Below, one piece after another: positions 6,995 through 13,827 of a stretch of DNA of 33,196 nt. The position numbers and the translations under genes are program-made. The stretch is from Cytophagales bacterium. GTDB taxonomy: Bacteria; Bacteroidota; Bacteroidia; Cytophagales; UBA9547. A model generated the notes under the pieces. The model saw only the letters and a list, made by a program, of their open reading frames with translations, made no database searches and was not told where the DNA came from. The stretch's first letter is position 1. Each line of letters begins with the position of its first letter. The stretch is taken from NCBI GenBank assembly GCA_004294265.1, contig REAG01000132.1, positions 1-33,196 on the forward strand. The letters run 5' to 3'.

Positions 6995-7042
6995 AAAGCC
7001 CCACCCCTTCCCCTCCCACAAGGGGAGGGGTGCTCCGCAAGA
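6995..7042. repeat. GC-rich hairpin element, CTCCGCAAGATT variant
   Basis: AAGCCCCACCCCTTCCCCTC with CCACAAGGGGAGGGGTGC forms the same kind of hairpin as the copy at 6381-6430. Here the tail reads GCTCCGCAAGATT instead of GCTTACGCATGATT. The preceding bases (AATTAAG, AATTAAA) are two further heptads. Confidence 0.8.
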
Positions 7043-7080
7043 TTAAAAACTAATAATTACATATATATATATAAAGAAAA

Positions 7081-7908
7081 ATGAAAAGATACGGAATAAC
7101 GCAATCAATGTTACCTTTAGAGGGTGTGAAATTTGGGTTACAAGATTTAACCTACATTCAACAGGGGATTTTGGATAATGATATAGCCTTTGTAAAATCA
7201 CAACTTCCCGATACATTTACAGCAACAACGCCTGTGATAATTGAGGGGTGTAAAATTACAAAAGTAAGCCCAACGCAATACAGTTGGGATGCGGGAACTA
7301 TCTATTATGATGGTATGTTTTACACGGTATTTGCAGGAGTTTTAAATACAGCAAACGCAAGTGTTGTTCCAAAATGGGTAGTCAATAATACACCAGTAGG
7401 ACAATATGCGAGAAATTTAGTTATTCCATTTAGCACCAATTCGATTATTCAAGTCAATAAGGACGCGCAAATGGTTTTGGCAGAAAGTGGCTTGTTTGAT
7501 TATGACAAAAACTACACACTCAAATACCTTACCTCACTAAATGCGTGGACATTTGATGATTTGAGAATGGTACATTCGTTAGATTTAAGCGATTTTACAA
7601 GTGGCGTTGGTAAGGCGTTTGGCAAATATGCAGGATGGGGATTAGCGGATGGGCAAGGTGGAAGACCTGATTTAAGAGGTCGATTTGTGGTGGGCAAATC
7701 GACTGTTGCAGGGAATTATTTCGATTTGTTAAATACGGGCGGAGCGGAAATGGTAACTTTGAGTGCGAATGAAAGTGGGTTGAGAGAGCATGGGCATACC
7801 GCAAATAGCAGTCAAACTGCACATGATCATAGTTTTAATTTAACCTCAAGAGGATATGCTGGCGGTGTATCAGTTGCAAATGCTTATTCACATAAAGCAT
7901 CTATATAA
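7081..7908 (+). CDS. Tail collar-domain fibre protein, probably truncated
   Basis: A 275-aa protein. The N-terminal 150 residues are a beta-rich fibre region (YSWDAGTIYYDGMFYTVFAG). Residues about 185-245 form a phage tail collar-like domain (GKYAGWGLADGQGGRPDLRG, RFVVGKS, GGAEMVTLSANESGLREHGH). Collar proteins normally continue past this point to a terminal PYYVLAYI-type strand. Here the frame ends with AYSHKASI and a TAA just after the histidine-rich loop, so the C-terminus is missing or replaced. The next 150 bp are AT-only intergenic DNA and the gene marks the end of recognisable phage sequence. Confidence 0.65.
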   Translation: MKRYGITQSMLPLEGVKFGLQDLTYIQQGILDNDIAFVKSQLPDTFTATTPVIIEGCKITKVSPTQYSWDAGTIYYDGMFYTVFAGVLNTANASVVPKWVVNNTPVGQYARNLVIPFSTNSIIQVNKDAQMVLAESGLFDYDKNYTLKYLTSLNAWTFDDLRMVHSLDLSDFTSGVGKAFGKYAGWGLADGQGGRPDLRGRFVVGKSTVAGNYFDLLNTGGAEMVTLSANESGLREHGHTANSSQTAHDHSFNLTSRGYAGGVSVANAYSHKASI

Positions 7909-8001
7909 ATTATGTTTTATATTTTTTAAAAATTAATTTTTAAACATATTTAATCCTATTTAAAATTCAATTTTTTAAAATATGAGTGTTCATACCTATT
8001 T

Positions 8002-8029
8002 TTTGAAATTTGACTATAATTTATGTTTG
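8002..8029 (+). promoter_or_regulatory. Bacteroidota-type promoter for the TSP3 lipoprotein
   Basis: TTTG at 8002-8005 and TATGTTTG at 8022-8029 match the -33/-7 consensus (TTTG, TAnnTTTG) with 16 nt between, slightly short. The ATG lies 33 nt downstream. Confidence 0.5.
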
Positions 8030-8061
8030 CATAATCATTTAAACTTAAAATAAATAATCAA

Positions 8062-9108
8062 ATGAAAAATTATCTATTAATTGGTTCGGCATCGCTTTTG
8101 CTAACCTTATCATGTTCTAAAAAAGAGGATGCTCCTGCTCCAAATCCAAAGCCTGAACCAGCACCAACAAGTGTAAATTTAAGATCAACAACGGCAAAAC
8201 CGTCTGCAAAACCAAATGTGGCGGTAAATGTAAAAAACGAAGCTAGTAAATCGACTAGAGTTACTTCGGCTTCTCCTCAAAGTGCAGATAAAGATAAAAA
8301 CGGAGCAACTGTAACTTTGCAATCTGCCAATCCATCAAATGCTCAAAGTGTGAAAGTTATGCGAGGAAATACTTCGAGCCAAAGAGCTGAGGTAGATGGT
8401 GCTATGCAAGGTTGGTCTATTTCTGAAGTGTATATTATGGATGAGTTTGACCCAAGTGACACTATTTTTGTGGTTTCTAATAACCCAAAACATTATGATG
8501 CAGACCATGATGGCATTGAAGATATAAACGATTTAGATGACGACAACGATGGAATACTAGATACGGAAGACACTGATGATGACGGGGATGGGATATTGGA
8601 TATTAACGAAGATGGCGATGCTGATAATGACGGAATACTAGATGTGGATGATTTGGATGATGACAATGACGGAATTTTGGATGTTAATGAAGTTTTAGCC
8701 ATTATGGATTCGGATGGTGACGGCATAAATGATGATTTAGATACGGATGACGACAACGATGGAATACCAGATACGGAAGACACTGATGATGACGGAGACG
8801 GTATTTCAGATGAAGATGAAGATGATTTTGCAAGCCTAGATTCGGAATTTGATTTGTCTTTATTCTTCTTTGCAAATGGCGAATATATTACTTATGATGC
8901 TTCAGATTCTAACGATGCTTGGGATTGGGGTAACTGGTATTCAGATGCAACAGGCAAATATATTTCTTTAGATTTAGGTACAGATGCCGAAGAATTATAT
9001 GAAATAGAATCAATTTCAACTGATGGTTCTTCTATGCTTGTTTCTACATACGATGAAGATTCTGATTTAAAAGTATATATCAAATTAGCAACAATTAATC
9101 TTAACTAA
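8062..9108 (+). CDS. Surface lipoprotein with thrombospondin type 3-like calcium-binding repeats
   Basis: 348 aa. A hydrophobic signal ends in LTLSC-SKKED (Cys18), a Bacteroidota-style lipoprotein signal with acidic residues nearby that often marks surface export. A Pro/Ala/Ser-rich linker (20-110) follows. Residues about 146-252 are Asp-rich TSP3-like repeats (DADHDGIEDINDLDDDNDGI, DSDGDGINDDLDTDDDNDGI), expected to bind calcium and form a rigid stalk. The C-terminal 80 residues form a separate small domain with WDWGNWYSDATGKYISLD. Two segments of the repeat region are almost identical in DNA (8536-8585 and 8746-8795), a sign of recent internal duplication or gene conversion. Function is unknown; adhesion or structural support is likely. 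Confidence 0.78.
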   Translation: MKNYLLIGSASLLLTLSCSKKEDAPAPNPKPEPAPTSVNLRSTTAKPSAKPNVAVNVKNEASKSTRVTSASPQSADKDKNGATVTLQSANPSNAQSVKVMRGNTSSQRAEVDGAMQGWSISEVYIMDEFDPSDTIFVVSNNPKHYDADHDGIEDINDLDDDNDGILDTEDTDDDGDGILDINEDGDADNDGILDVDDLDDDNDGILDVNEVLAIMDSDGDGINDDLDTDDDNDGIPDTEDTDDDGDGISDEDEDDFASLDSEFDLSLFFFANGEYITYDASDSNDAWDWGNWYSDATGKYISLDLGTDAEELYEIESISTDGSSMLVSTYDEDSDLKVYIKLATINLN

Positions 9109-9290
9109 AATTGAGATTAATTTATATAAAGTCCAATATATAATTACAAATTCCTTTTTTAACTTTTCCCCATTGGGGAAATAAGAAAGGGGTTTTCTAA
9201 AAATTAAATTGTTAATATTTAATGGACTCAATTTAAAATATATTACTAAAAATTAAATGTTAAGTTGTTAAATTATAAACTCAATCAATT

Positions 9291-9329
9291 AAAAATCCCT
9301 ATCAAAAATTTATTTTGATAGGGATTTTT
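9291..9329. terminator. Strong bidirectional terminator-like hairpin
   Basis: AAAAATCCCTATCAAAA (9291-9307) and its exact complement (9313-9329) form a 17-bp stem with a 5-nt loop, ending in runs of T on both strands. It lies 180 bp after the TSP3 lipoprotein gene. Confidence 0.75.
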
Positions 9330-9340
9330 TCATTTCTTAA

Positions 9341-9459
9341 GGGAACCTCTAAAAACTCCAATATTGTTTTCAAAAACCCCACCCAAACCAATTTCTGCTA
9401 CGAAACCGCAGTATCCAAGTAGGAAGGCTTTATCGGAATTGAGGTTTTTAGGAGTTCCC
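9341..9459 (-). mobile_element. 119-bp MITE-like element, copy 1
   Basis: The ends GGGAACCTCTAAAAACTCCA and the complement of GAGGTTTTTAGGAGTTCCC are imperfect terminal inverted repeats of about 20 bp. Its reverse complement matches the element at 15890-16008 over the full 119 bp with about ten mismatches by eye. No transposase is encoded. TAA flanks both sides as a possible short duplication. Confidence 0.8.
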
Positions 9460-9880
9460 TAAAATAAATGTTTCCACAATACCAATTAGATAATTTTGAT
9501 ATTTCAGCTCTAGAAACTTTACGTAACATTACAACCAAGACAGAATTTATGTCATAGAATTTAGAGTAAAAAACATACTTACTCGAGGATAGAATGCATC
9601 CGAATACGAATTAAAAGGCTTTATGGTAAGTTAGTTAATTAATTCAAGATTTTCCTCTTTGAGAAAAGCCAGTATTTATAATGATTTTTATAAGCAGATA
9701 GCAATATAAACAACACCATTTATAATCAAAAAGGACTTTACATTCATAGCCATTCGCTCTAAATTATATTGAGTCCACTAAATATTTACAATTAAATTTT
9801 CATAAAACCCTTTCTTATTTCCCCAATGGGGAAAAGTTTGCAATGAATTCGTAATTATTTATTTGAATTTATATAGATTT

Positions 9881-10651
9881 TCAAAATGTTCCAACCCCAT
9901 ACTGTGAAGAAACTTGAACAGGTTGAACTTTAACTATTTTAAATAAATGTAATAAACGAATTACTTGATAGGTTGGATCAAATTCAAACCATTTTAAAGC
10001 AAAATTTACTCTTTTAGGGTACATGTGATGATTATTTTGAAATAACTCTCCAAAACATACAAAATCCCAAATAAATGTATTTTTAGATTTATCATTTGCA
10101 TTGTAGTTGTGATAACCATGCTTATGTCCACTCCAATTAACAATAGCACCGTGTATAGGTCCCATCAAAAAATGAATTGGTAAGAGAAAATACAAATACC
10201 ACATACCTGTTGGAACAAAATAAATATAAAATAAAGAATAGGCAGTTCCCCATGCAAGCCTAACAAGCCAAATATCGCCCAAATTTTCTACAGCTTTCCA
10301 TTCTGGTAACTCTTTCAAGAAACGTTCTTCTGGATTTTTTTTATATTTTAAAAAATCATTGTAAATATTTTTTGTGTCCCACATCATGGAAAATAGATTT
10401 TTTGAATGATGTGGAGAGTGAGGGTCTTTTGGAGTATCGCTATAAGCATGATGCATACGATGTAATATTGCGTATGCTCTTGGAGATAAATACGATGCTC
10501 CTTGAGTTACAAATTGAAACACAAAAAAGAACTTTTCCCAAAATTTATTCATTGTAAACATTTTATGGGCGGCATATCTGTGCAAAAAGAATGTTTGACT
10601 AAACAGGCTCATGTACCAATGCAGGATAAAGAATATGACTATTGCTACCAT
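9881..10651 (-). CDS. Acyl-CoA / fatty acid delta-9 desaturase
   Basis: A 256-aa membrane di-iron desaturase that would introduce a cis double bond into fatty acyl chains to adjust membrane fluidity. The three histidine clusters are present: HRYAAH (residues 24-29), HRMHH (64-68) and QNNHH (205-209). HKHGYHNYN (177-183) supplies the further conserved histidines. Hydrophobic segments lie at about 1-20, 135-170 and around 195. The protein is slightly shorter than animal stearoyl-CoA desaturases, as is common in bacteria. The neighbouring intergenic sequence has a -7 box at 10710-10717. No fatty acid gene lies nearby, so it is probably transcribed alone. The redox partner is unknown. Confidence 0.9.
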   Translation of the reverse strand: MVAIVIFFILHWYMSLFSQTFFLHRYAAHKMFTMNKFWEKFFFVFQFVTQGASYLSPRAYAILHRMHHAYSDTPKDPHSPHHSKNLFSMMWDTKNIYNDFLKYKKNPEERFLKELPEWKAVENLGDIWLVRLAWGTAYSLFYIYFVPTGMWYLYFLLPIHFLMGPIHGAIVNWSGHKHGYHNYNANDKSKNTFIWDFVCFGELFQNNHHMYPKRVNFALKWFEFDPTYQVIRLLHLFKIVKVQPVQVSSQYGVGTF

Positions 10652-10709
10652 TTTATTTTTATTAAGTTAAGATATATACGTAAGTAGTTGTAATACGATA
10701 ATGTTTTTA

Positions 10710-10717
10710 CAAATTTA
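10710..10717 (-). promoter_or_regulatory. Candidate -7 box for the desaturase
   Basis: On the minus strand this reads TAAATTTG (TAnnTTTG), 59 nt ahead of the start. No clear TTG -33 element is visible, so it is a weak call. The rest of the 457-bp gap 10652-11108 holds only a palindromic repeat and the toxin-antitoxin promoter region. Confidence 0.35.
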
Positions 10718-10920
10718 AAATTAAATATTTGATTTTATTCATAAATATTAATTAAATAGAAAGTTTTTATTCAAAATTCTCTTTTTAAATCACTTAAAAC
10801 TATTGAAAAGCCTATTTAATTACCAAACGCTTAAAAACTTCGTTTTTTGAGTTACTTTGCCCTTGAGAAAAGGATAGTGATAAGGTTTTGAAATAAATAT
10901 TTGTGTTTTAAGTTTTTATC

Positions 10921-10981
10921 CCGTGGCAGGTGTATTCACCTGACACCGTATAAGTGTGGCATGTAAAGACACCTGCCACGG
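10921..10981. repeat. Dispersed palindrome CCGTGGCAGGTGT, copy A
   Basis: CCGTGGCAGGTGT (10921-10933) pairs exactly with ACACCTGCCACGG (10969-10981), followed by ATTCAAG. Related copies lie at 11735-11790 and 12684-12743. The inner part of this copy is diverged. Confidence 0.85.
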
Positions 10982-11029
10982 ATTCAAGTTTTTTTTTATG
11001 AATTAAAAAAGCTAAAAAAGAAGTTTTTG

Positions 11030-11091
11030 GTATAAATTTTTTAAATTTATACATTAATGATAAAAATTTTAAAATCATTTAACTATATTTG
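11030..11091 (+). promoter_or_regulatory. Promoter and possible operator of the toxin-antitoxin pair
   Basis: TATATTTG at 11084-11091 fits the -7 consensus, 17 nt before the antitoxin ATG. A 10-bp perfect palindrome, GTATAAATTT (11030-11039) with AAATTTATAC (11043-11052), lies just upstream of the -33 region, where a self-repressing antitoxin could bind. The operator role is inference. Confidence 0.4.
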
Positions 11092-11108
11092 TATAACAAC
11101 AACAGAAT

Positions 11109-11321
11109 ATGCAAACCACACAAATAATGCAAGCGATTAATCAACTGCCAATATCCAAGCGGTTTTTTGTGGTGGAGGAAACTATAAAATCTATTAAAAA
11201 AGAAGAAATGAAGCATCGCATGGAATCAGCAGCTGAAGCACTTTATAATGATTATGCAACAGACAAAAACCTTACTGCTTTTACAACTTTAGACTTTGAA
11301 CATTTTTATGAAACAAAGTGA
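11109..11321 (+). CDS. Antitoxin of a MazEF/PemIK-type module
   Basis: A 70-aa, helix-rich, charged protein (MQAINQLPISKRFFVVEETI, then KSIKKEEMKHRMESAAEALY) of the kind found ahead of MazF/PemK toxins in Bacteroidota and cyanobacteria. Its end overlaps the toxin start by 14 nt, so the two are translationally coupled. It should neutralise the toxin by binding and probably represses its own promoter. The C-terminal DFEHFYETK would be the toxin-binding tail. There is no SpoVT/AbrB fold of classical MazE, so it is a non-MazE antitoxin type. Confidence 0.7.
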   Translation: MQTTQIMQAINQLPISKRFFVVEETIKSIKKEEMKHRMESAAEALYNDYATDKNLTAFTTLDFEHFYETK

Positions 11322-11646
11322 AATTTGGTTGATTGATTTAGACCCAACCAAAGGTGCTGAAATTCAAAAAAAAAGACCTGCCATTATTATAAACGACAAC
11401 AAACTTGGCAAACTGCCCTTAAAAATAATTATTCCTATTACAGACTGGAAAGATCATTATGAAATTGCCCCTTGGATGATAAAAATTGAGCCAAATATCA
11501 AAAATGGACTTTCTAAAACTTCCTCTGCTGATTGTTTTCAAATTCGTTCGCTTTCGCAAGAAAGGCTTATTAAAAAATTAGGAACCATTGACAAAACCAT
11601 ACTTGATGAGATTAAAGAAGCAATTAGAAAAGTATTAGATTTATAA
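11308..11646 (+). CDS. MazF/PemK-family endoribonuclease toxin
   Basis: 112 aa from the ATG at 11308 (MKQSEIWLIDLDPTKGAEIQ). The upstream TTG at 11296 would add only MNIF and is unlikely. Motifs typical of the family are the N-terminal EIWLIDLDPTKGAEIQ loop, KKRPAIIIND, the IIPITDW strand and the C-terminal KTSSADCFQIRSLSQERL segment. The family cleaves mRNA at short sites to arrest growth. It is full length with no sign of decay. The module is bracketed by two copies of the CCGTGGCAGG palindrome. Confidence 0.85.
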   Translation: MKQSEIWLIDLDPTKGAEIQKKRPAIIINDNKLGKLPLKIIIPITDWKDHYEIAPWMIKIEPNIKNGLSKTSSADCFQIRSLSQERLIKKLGTIDKTILDEIKEAIRKVLDL

Positions 11647-11734
11647 TCTCTCTGCTGTTGTGCGGCTCTTACTAATGAAAGTATCCGCTTGTTCCCTCAA
11701 TATTTAAGCTTCTCTCTTACTGGTGCAAGCTTAA

Positions 11735-11790
11735 CCCGTGTCTTCACCTGACACAATATTTGTTTGTCAGGTGAAGACACCTGCCACTGA
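11735..11790. repeat. Dispersed palindrome, copy B (left arm shortened)
   Basis: GTCTTCACCTGACA (11740-11753) pairs with TGTCAGGTGAAGAC (11765-11778), followed by ACCTGCCACTG. The outer left arm lacks about seven bases (CCCGTG runs straight into TCTTCACC), so the outer stem is lost. Confidence 0.8.
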
Positions 11791-11892
11791 TACAGAATTG
11801 GTTTTTAGTTATCTGATACTTTGACTATATTTTACATTATTAATATTATTCTTTAGTCAAACATGTATTGCGTTTACTCAATTATACTTATT

Positions 11893-12510
11893 TTAAAATT
11901 TAAAAACAACACCCACATTCAATTGTCCATAATGGTCTATTAAGATGGAAGATGTGGAGTAAACGGAAATATTACTTTGGGTCTGGGTATAAATATCATC
12001 TCTCTTTTTGCCTGTTGAAAATAAGAGTGAGTAAATATAACTCACTCTTAGCGAAATTTTTTCAGAAATTGTATAGTCAAATCCAATAGAAGGAGAAATG
12101 CCAATGAGAAGCATTATACTTGTTCCAGCTCCTGCTCCAAAGCCCCCAGATGAATAATTGGATTTAGAATAGAAATGAAACCCTGTACCTATACCTACAA
12201 ATGGCAACACTTTCTTTTTTTTGATTAAATAATAGTCGCATACCATTTGTAAAAAACCATCAGATTTAGTCATTATTAACGAATAAATGGCATTGGGATC
12301 ACTAATAGTTTCTTTACCCAATGTATAATAACCTGCTTTTGCTCCAAAAGAAAACTTTTCTGAAATTTGCGAAGTTACAAAAACAGAACCACCAAAACCT
12401 AAAGAATAGCCACCATGAGTAAGCCCTGATTGAACACCAAGTTTCACTTTGGCAAATGAAACTATACTTGATAATAATAATATTTTAATAAATGCTTTTT
12501 TTAACTTCAT
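11893..12510 (-). CDS. Outer-membrane beta-barrel protein
   Basis: 205 aa from the ATG at 12510 (MKLKKAFIKILLLSSIVSFA), a clear signal peptide. A longer frame from 12588 would put 26 unlikely residues in front of it. The mature protein is a run of amphipathic strands (GVQSGLTHGGYSLGFGGSVF, SFGAKAGYYTLG, LPFVGIGTGFHFY, LRVSYIYSLLF) ending in LNVGVVFKF with a terminal aromatic, the usual C-terminal signal for insertion by the BAM complex. This pattern matches small 8- to 10-strand barrels of the OmpW/outer-membrane-beta-barrel group. No ligand is indicated. It stands alone between palindromic repeats B and C. Confidence 0.7.
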   Translation of the reverse strand: MKLKKAFIKILLLSSIVSFAKVKLGVQSGLTHGGYSLGFGGSVFVTSQISEKFSFGAKAGYYTLGKETISDPNAIYSLIMTKSDGFLQMVCDYYLIKKKKVLPFVGIGTGFHFYSKSNYSSGGFGAGAGTSIMLLIGISPSIGFDYTISEKISLRVSYIYSLLFSTGKKRDDIYTQTQSNISVYSTSSILIDHYGQLNVGVVFKF

Positions 12511-12683
12511 TTTTTTAAGAATTTTAAAATCAAACTTTACACAACTTAAGCAGATGTTTGTTCCGCTAGTTATAATTGCAGGATTCAAAATAGCAACTTA
12601 GTTGAATGGTTTCAAAATAATAAATCCTTTTTTTTAGCTATTCATTAATATTTTGTACTACCAATAGTCGCTAGCGTTCCTAT

Positions 12684-12743
12684 CCCGTGGCAGGTGTCTT
12701 CACCTGACATCGTATATGTGTTAGGTGAAGACACCTGCCACGG
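12684..12743. repeat. Dispersed palindrome, copy C (most complete)
   Basis: The 25-base arm at 12685-12709 (CCGTGGCAGGTGTCTTCACC then TGACA) pairs with 12719-12743 at 24 of 25 positions, loop 9 nt. This is the best preserved of the three copies and lies 80 bp after the 3' end of cysM, between cysM and the barrel gene. Confidence 0.88.
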
Positions 12744-12824
12744 ATTCAAGAGTTACTAGTTAGATTCGAGCGACTTTGGAGAAATATTGAAAAATAAAAT
12801 TTATTTCATTCAAAATTTTACTTA

Positions 12825-13706
12825 TCATCCAAACAAATCACTTGATAAATATCTATCGCCTCGGTCGCAAATGATGCAAACTATCAAGCCTGAAGTGAGT
12901 GTTTTGGCAAGTTCTACGGCTGCATGTGCCGAACCACCGCTGCTCATGCCTGCAAAAACTGCCTCTTCTCTTGCCAATCGATTGGTCATTATTCGGGCAT
13001 CTTGTTCGCTAATATCCAAAGTTAAATCTACTCTTTTGGCATCAAATATTTTGGGTAAATAATCGGGTGTCCAACGTCTGATTCCTGGTATTTTTGAGCC
13101 TTCTGTAGGTTGGCAACCCACAATTTGAATGGCTGGATTTTGTTCTTTTAAATACATAGAAGTTCCCATAATAGTGCCTGTTGTGCCCATTGATGACACA
13201 AAATGGGTAACTTTTCCGTTAGTATCACGCCATATTTCGGGTCCTGTGCTGCGATAATGCCCCATAAAATTATCTGGATTATCGAATTGGTTGAGCATTA
13301 AGTAATGCTTATCTTCAGTTTTTTGAATGGCATAATCACGGGCTTCTTCCATCGAACCTTTAGCGGAAGTTAAAATAACTTTTGCTCCAAAAGCCTCCAT
13401 CGTTAGGATGCGTTCTCGGGTAGAATTTTCGGGCATCACCAATTCAATTTTTACGTCAAAAAGCCGTGCTATCATCGCTAAAGCAATTCCTGTATTTCCG
13501 CTTGTAGCTTCAATTAAAGTTGTATTAGGTTTTATTTCGCCTCTTTCTAATGCCCCTTTTATTAAACTGTAAGCGGCTCTATCCTTAACACTTCCGCCAG
13601 GATTATGTCCTTCTAATTTACCAAAAATTTGCACATTTGGATTCGGATTTATCTTTTTGAGTTCTACAAGCGGAGTATTTCCTACAAAATCAAGCAAAGT
13701 TGCCAT
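12825..13706 (-). CDS. cysM: Cysteine synthase B (O-acetylserine sulfhydrylase)
   Basis: A 293-aa fold-type II PLP enzyme making L-cysteine from O-acetylserine and sulfide (CysM types also use thiosulfate). The PLP lysine is K41 in GGSVKDR, the substrate loop is TSGNTG (68-73) and the phosphate loop is SSMGTTGT (171-178). The segment EGSKIPGIRRW is typical of CysM rather than CysK, as is the length below 300 aa. It is divergent from the aminotransferase gene at 13828, with a shared 121-bp promoter region. metX, also in sulfur amino acid metabolism, lies about 3 kb away. Confidence 0.93.
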   Translation of the reverse strand: MATLLDFVGNTPLVELKKINPNPNVQIFGKLEGHNPGGSVKDRAAYSLIKGALERGEIKPNTTLIEATSGNTGIALAMIARLFDVKIELVMPENSTRERILTMEAFGAKVILTSAKGSMEEARDYAIQKTEDKHYLMLNQFDNPDNFMGHYRSTGPEIWRDTNGKVTHFVSSMGTTGTIMGTSMYLKEQNPAIQIVGCQPTEGSKIPGIRRWTPDYLPKIFDAKRVDLTLDISEQDARIMTNRLAREEAVFAGMSSGGSAHAAVELAKTLTSGLIVCIICDRGDRYLSSDLFG

Positions 13707-13729
13707 GCTAAAATGTTTTAATTATTATT

Positions 13730-13737
13730 CAAAAATA
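13730..13737 (-). promoter_or_regulatory. Candidate -7 box for cysM
   Basis: It reads TATTTTTG on the minus strand, 23 nt ahead of the start. No matching -33 TTG at proper distance was found. Confidence 0.4.
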
Positions 13738-13799
13738 TATAAATTAACTTAGTTTTTAATTTTATAGTTCAAAAAAGTAAAAAACTTAATTTCTATGTA

Positions 13800-13807
13800 T
13801 AATTTTG
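13800..13807 (+). promoter_or_regulatory. Candidate -7 box for the aminotransferase gene
   Basis: TAATTTTG fits TAnnTTTG, 20 nt upstream of the ATG at 13828, giving a very short leader. A -33 TTG is not evident. Confidence 0.4.
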
Positions 13808-13827
13808 CATCAAAATAAAGTCATCGC

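Larger units (their letters stand above)
9161..9838. repeat. Non-coding island with ~75-bp inverted arms
   Basis: The 770-bp stretch 9109-9880 has no convincing gene. Bases 9161-9235 and 9763-9838 are inverted copies, about six mismatches and one gap over ~74 bp. They include TTTCCCCATTGGGGAAATAA and the TTGAGTCCA motif. Weaker similarity extends outwards to about 9130 and 9868. Each arm lies close to the 3' end of a flanking gene. The interior contains a strong hairpin, a 119-bp MITE-like element, and a 21-codon minus-strand frame (9688-9753) resembling the start of a small membrane protein. It may be a decayed mobile element. Confidence 0.65.

Noticed and set aside
39-7908. Type VI secretion system or extracellular contractile injection system
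   Set aside because: No ClpV-like ATPase, TssB/C sheath, VgrG or PAAR, or AAA+ protein is in the window. The gene set (J-like, I-position, collar, fibre) fits a phage tail or tailocin. Upstream genes could still alter this view.
9688-9753. A 21-codon minus-strand frame in the island (MAMNVKSFLIINGVVYIAIC...)
   Set aside because: It looks like the start of a small membrane protein but ends at once, so it may be only a remnant. It is noted in the island entry and not called as a gene.
12511-12588. Upstream in-frame extension of the barrel gene from 12588
   Set aside because: The 26 extra residues precede a perfect signal peptide starting at the ATG at 12510, so the shorter start is preferred.
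12787-13062. A 91-codon plus-strand ORF opposite the cysM 3' end
   Set aside because: It is antisense to a well-conserved enzyme and has no independent features.
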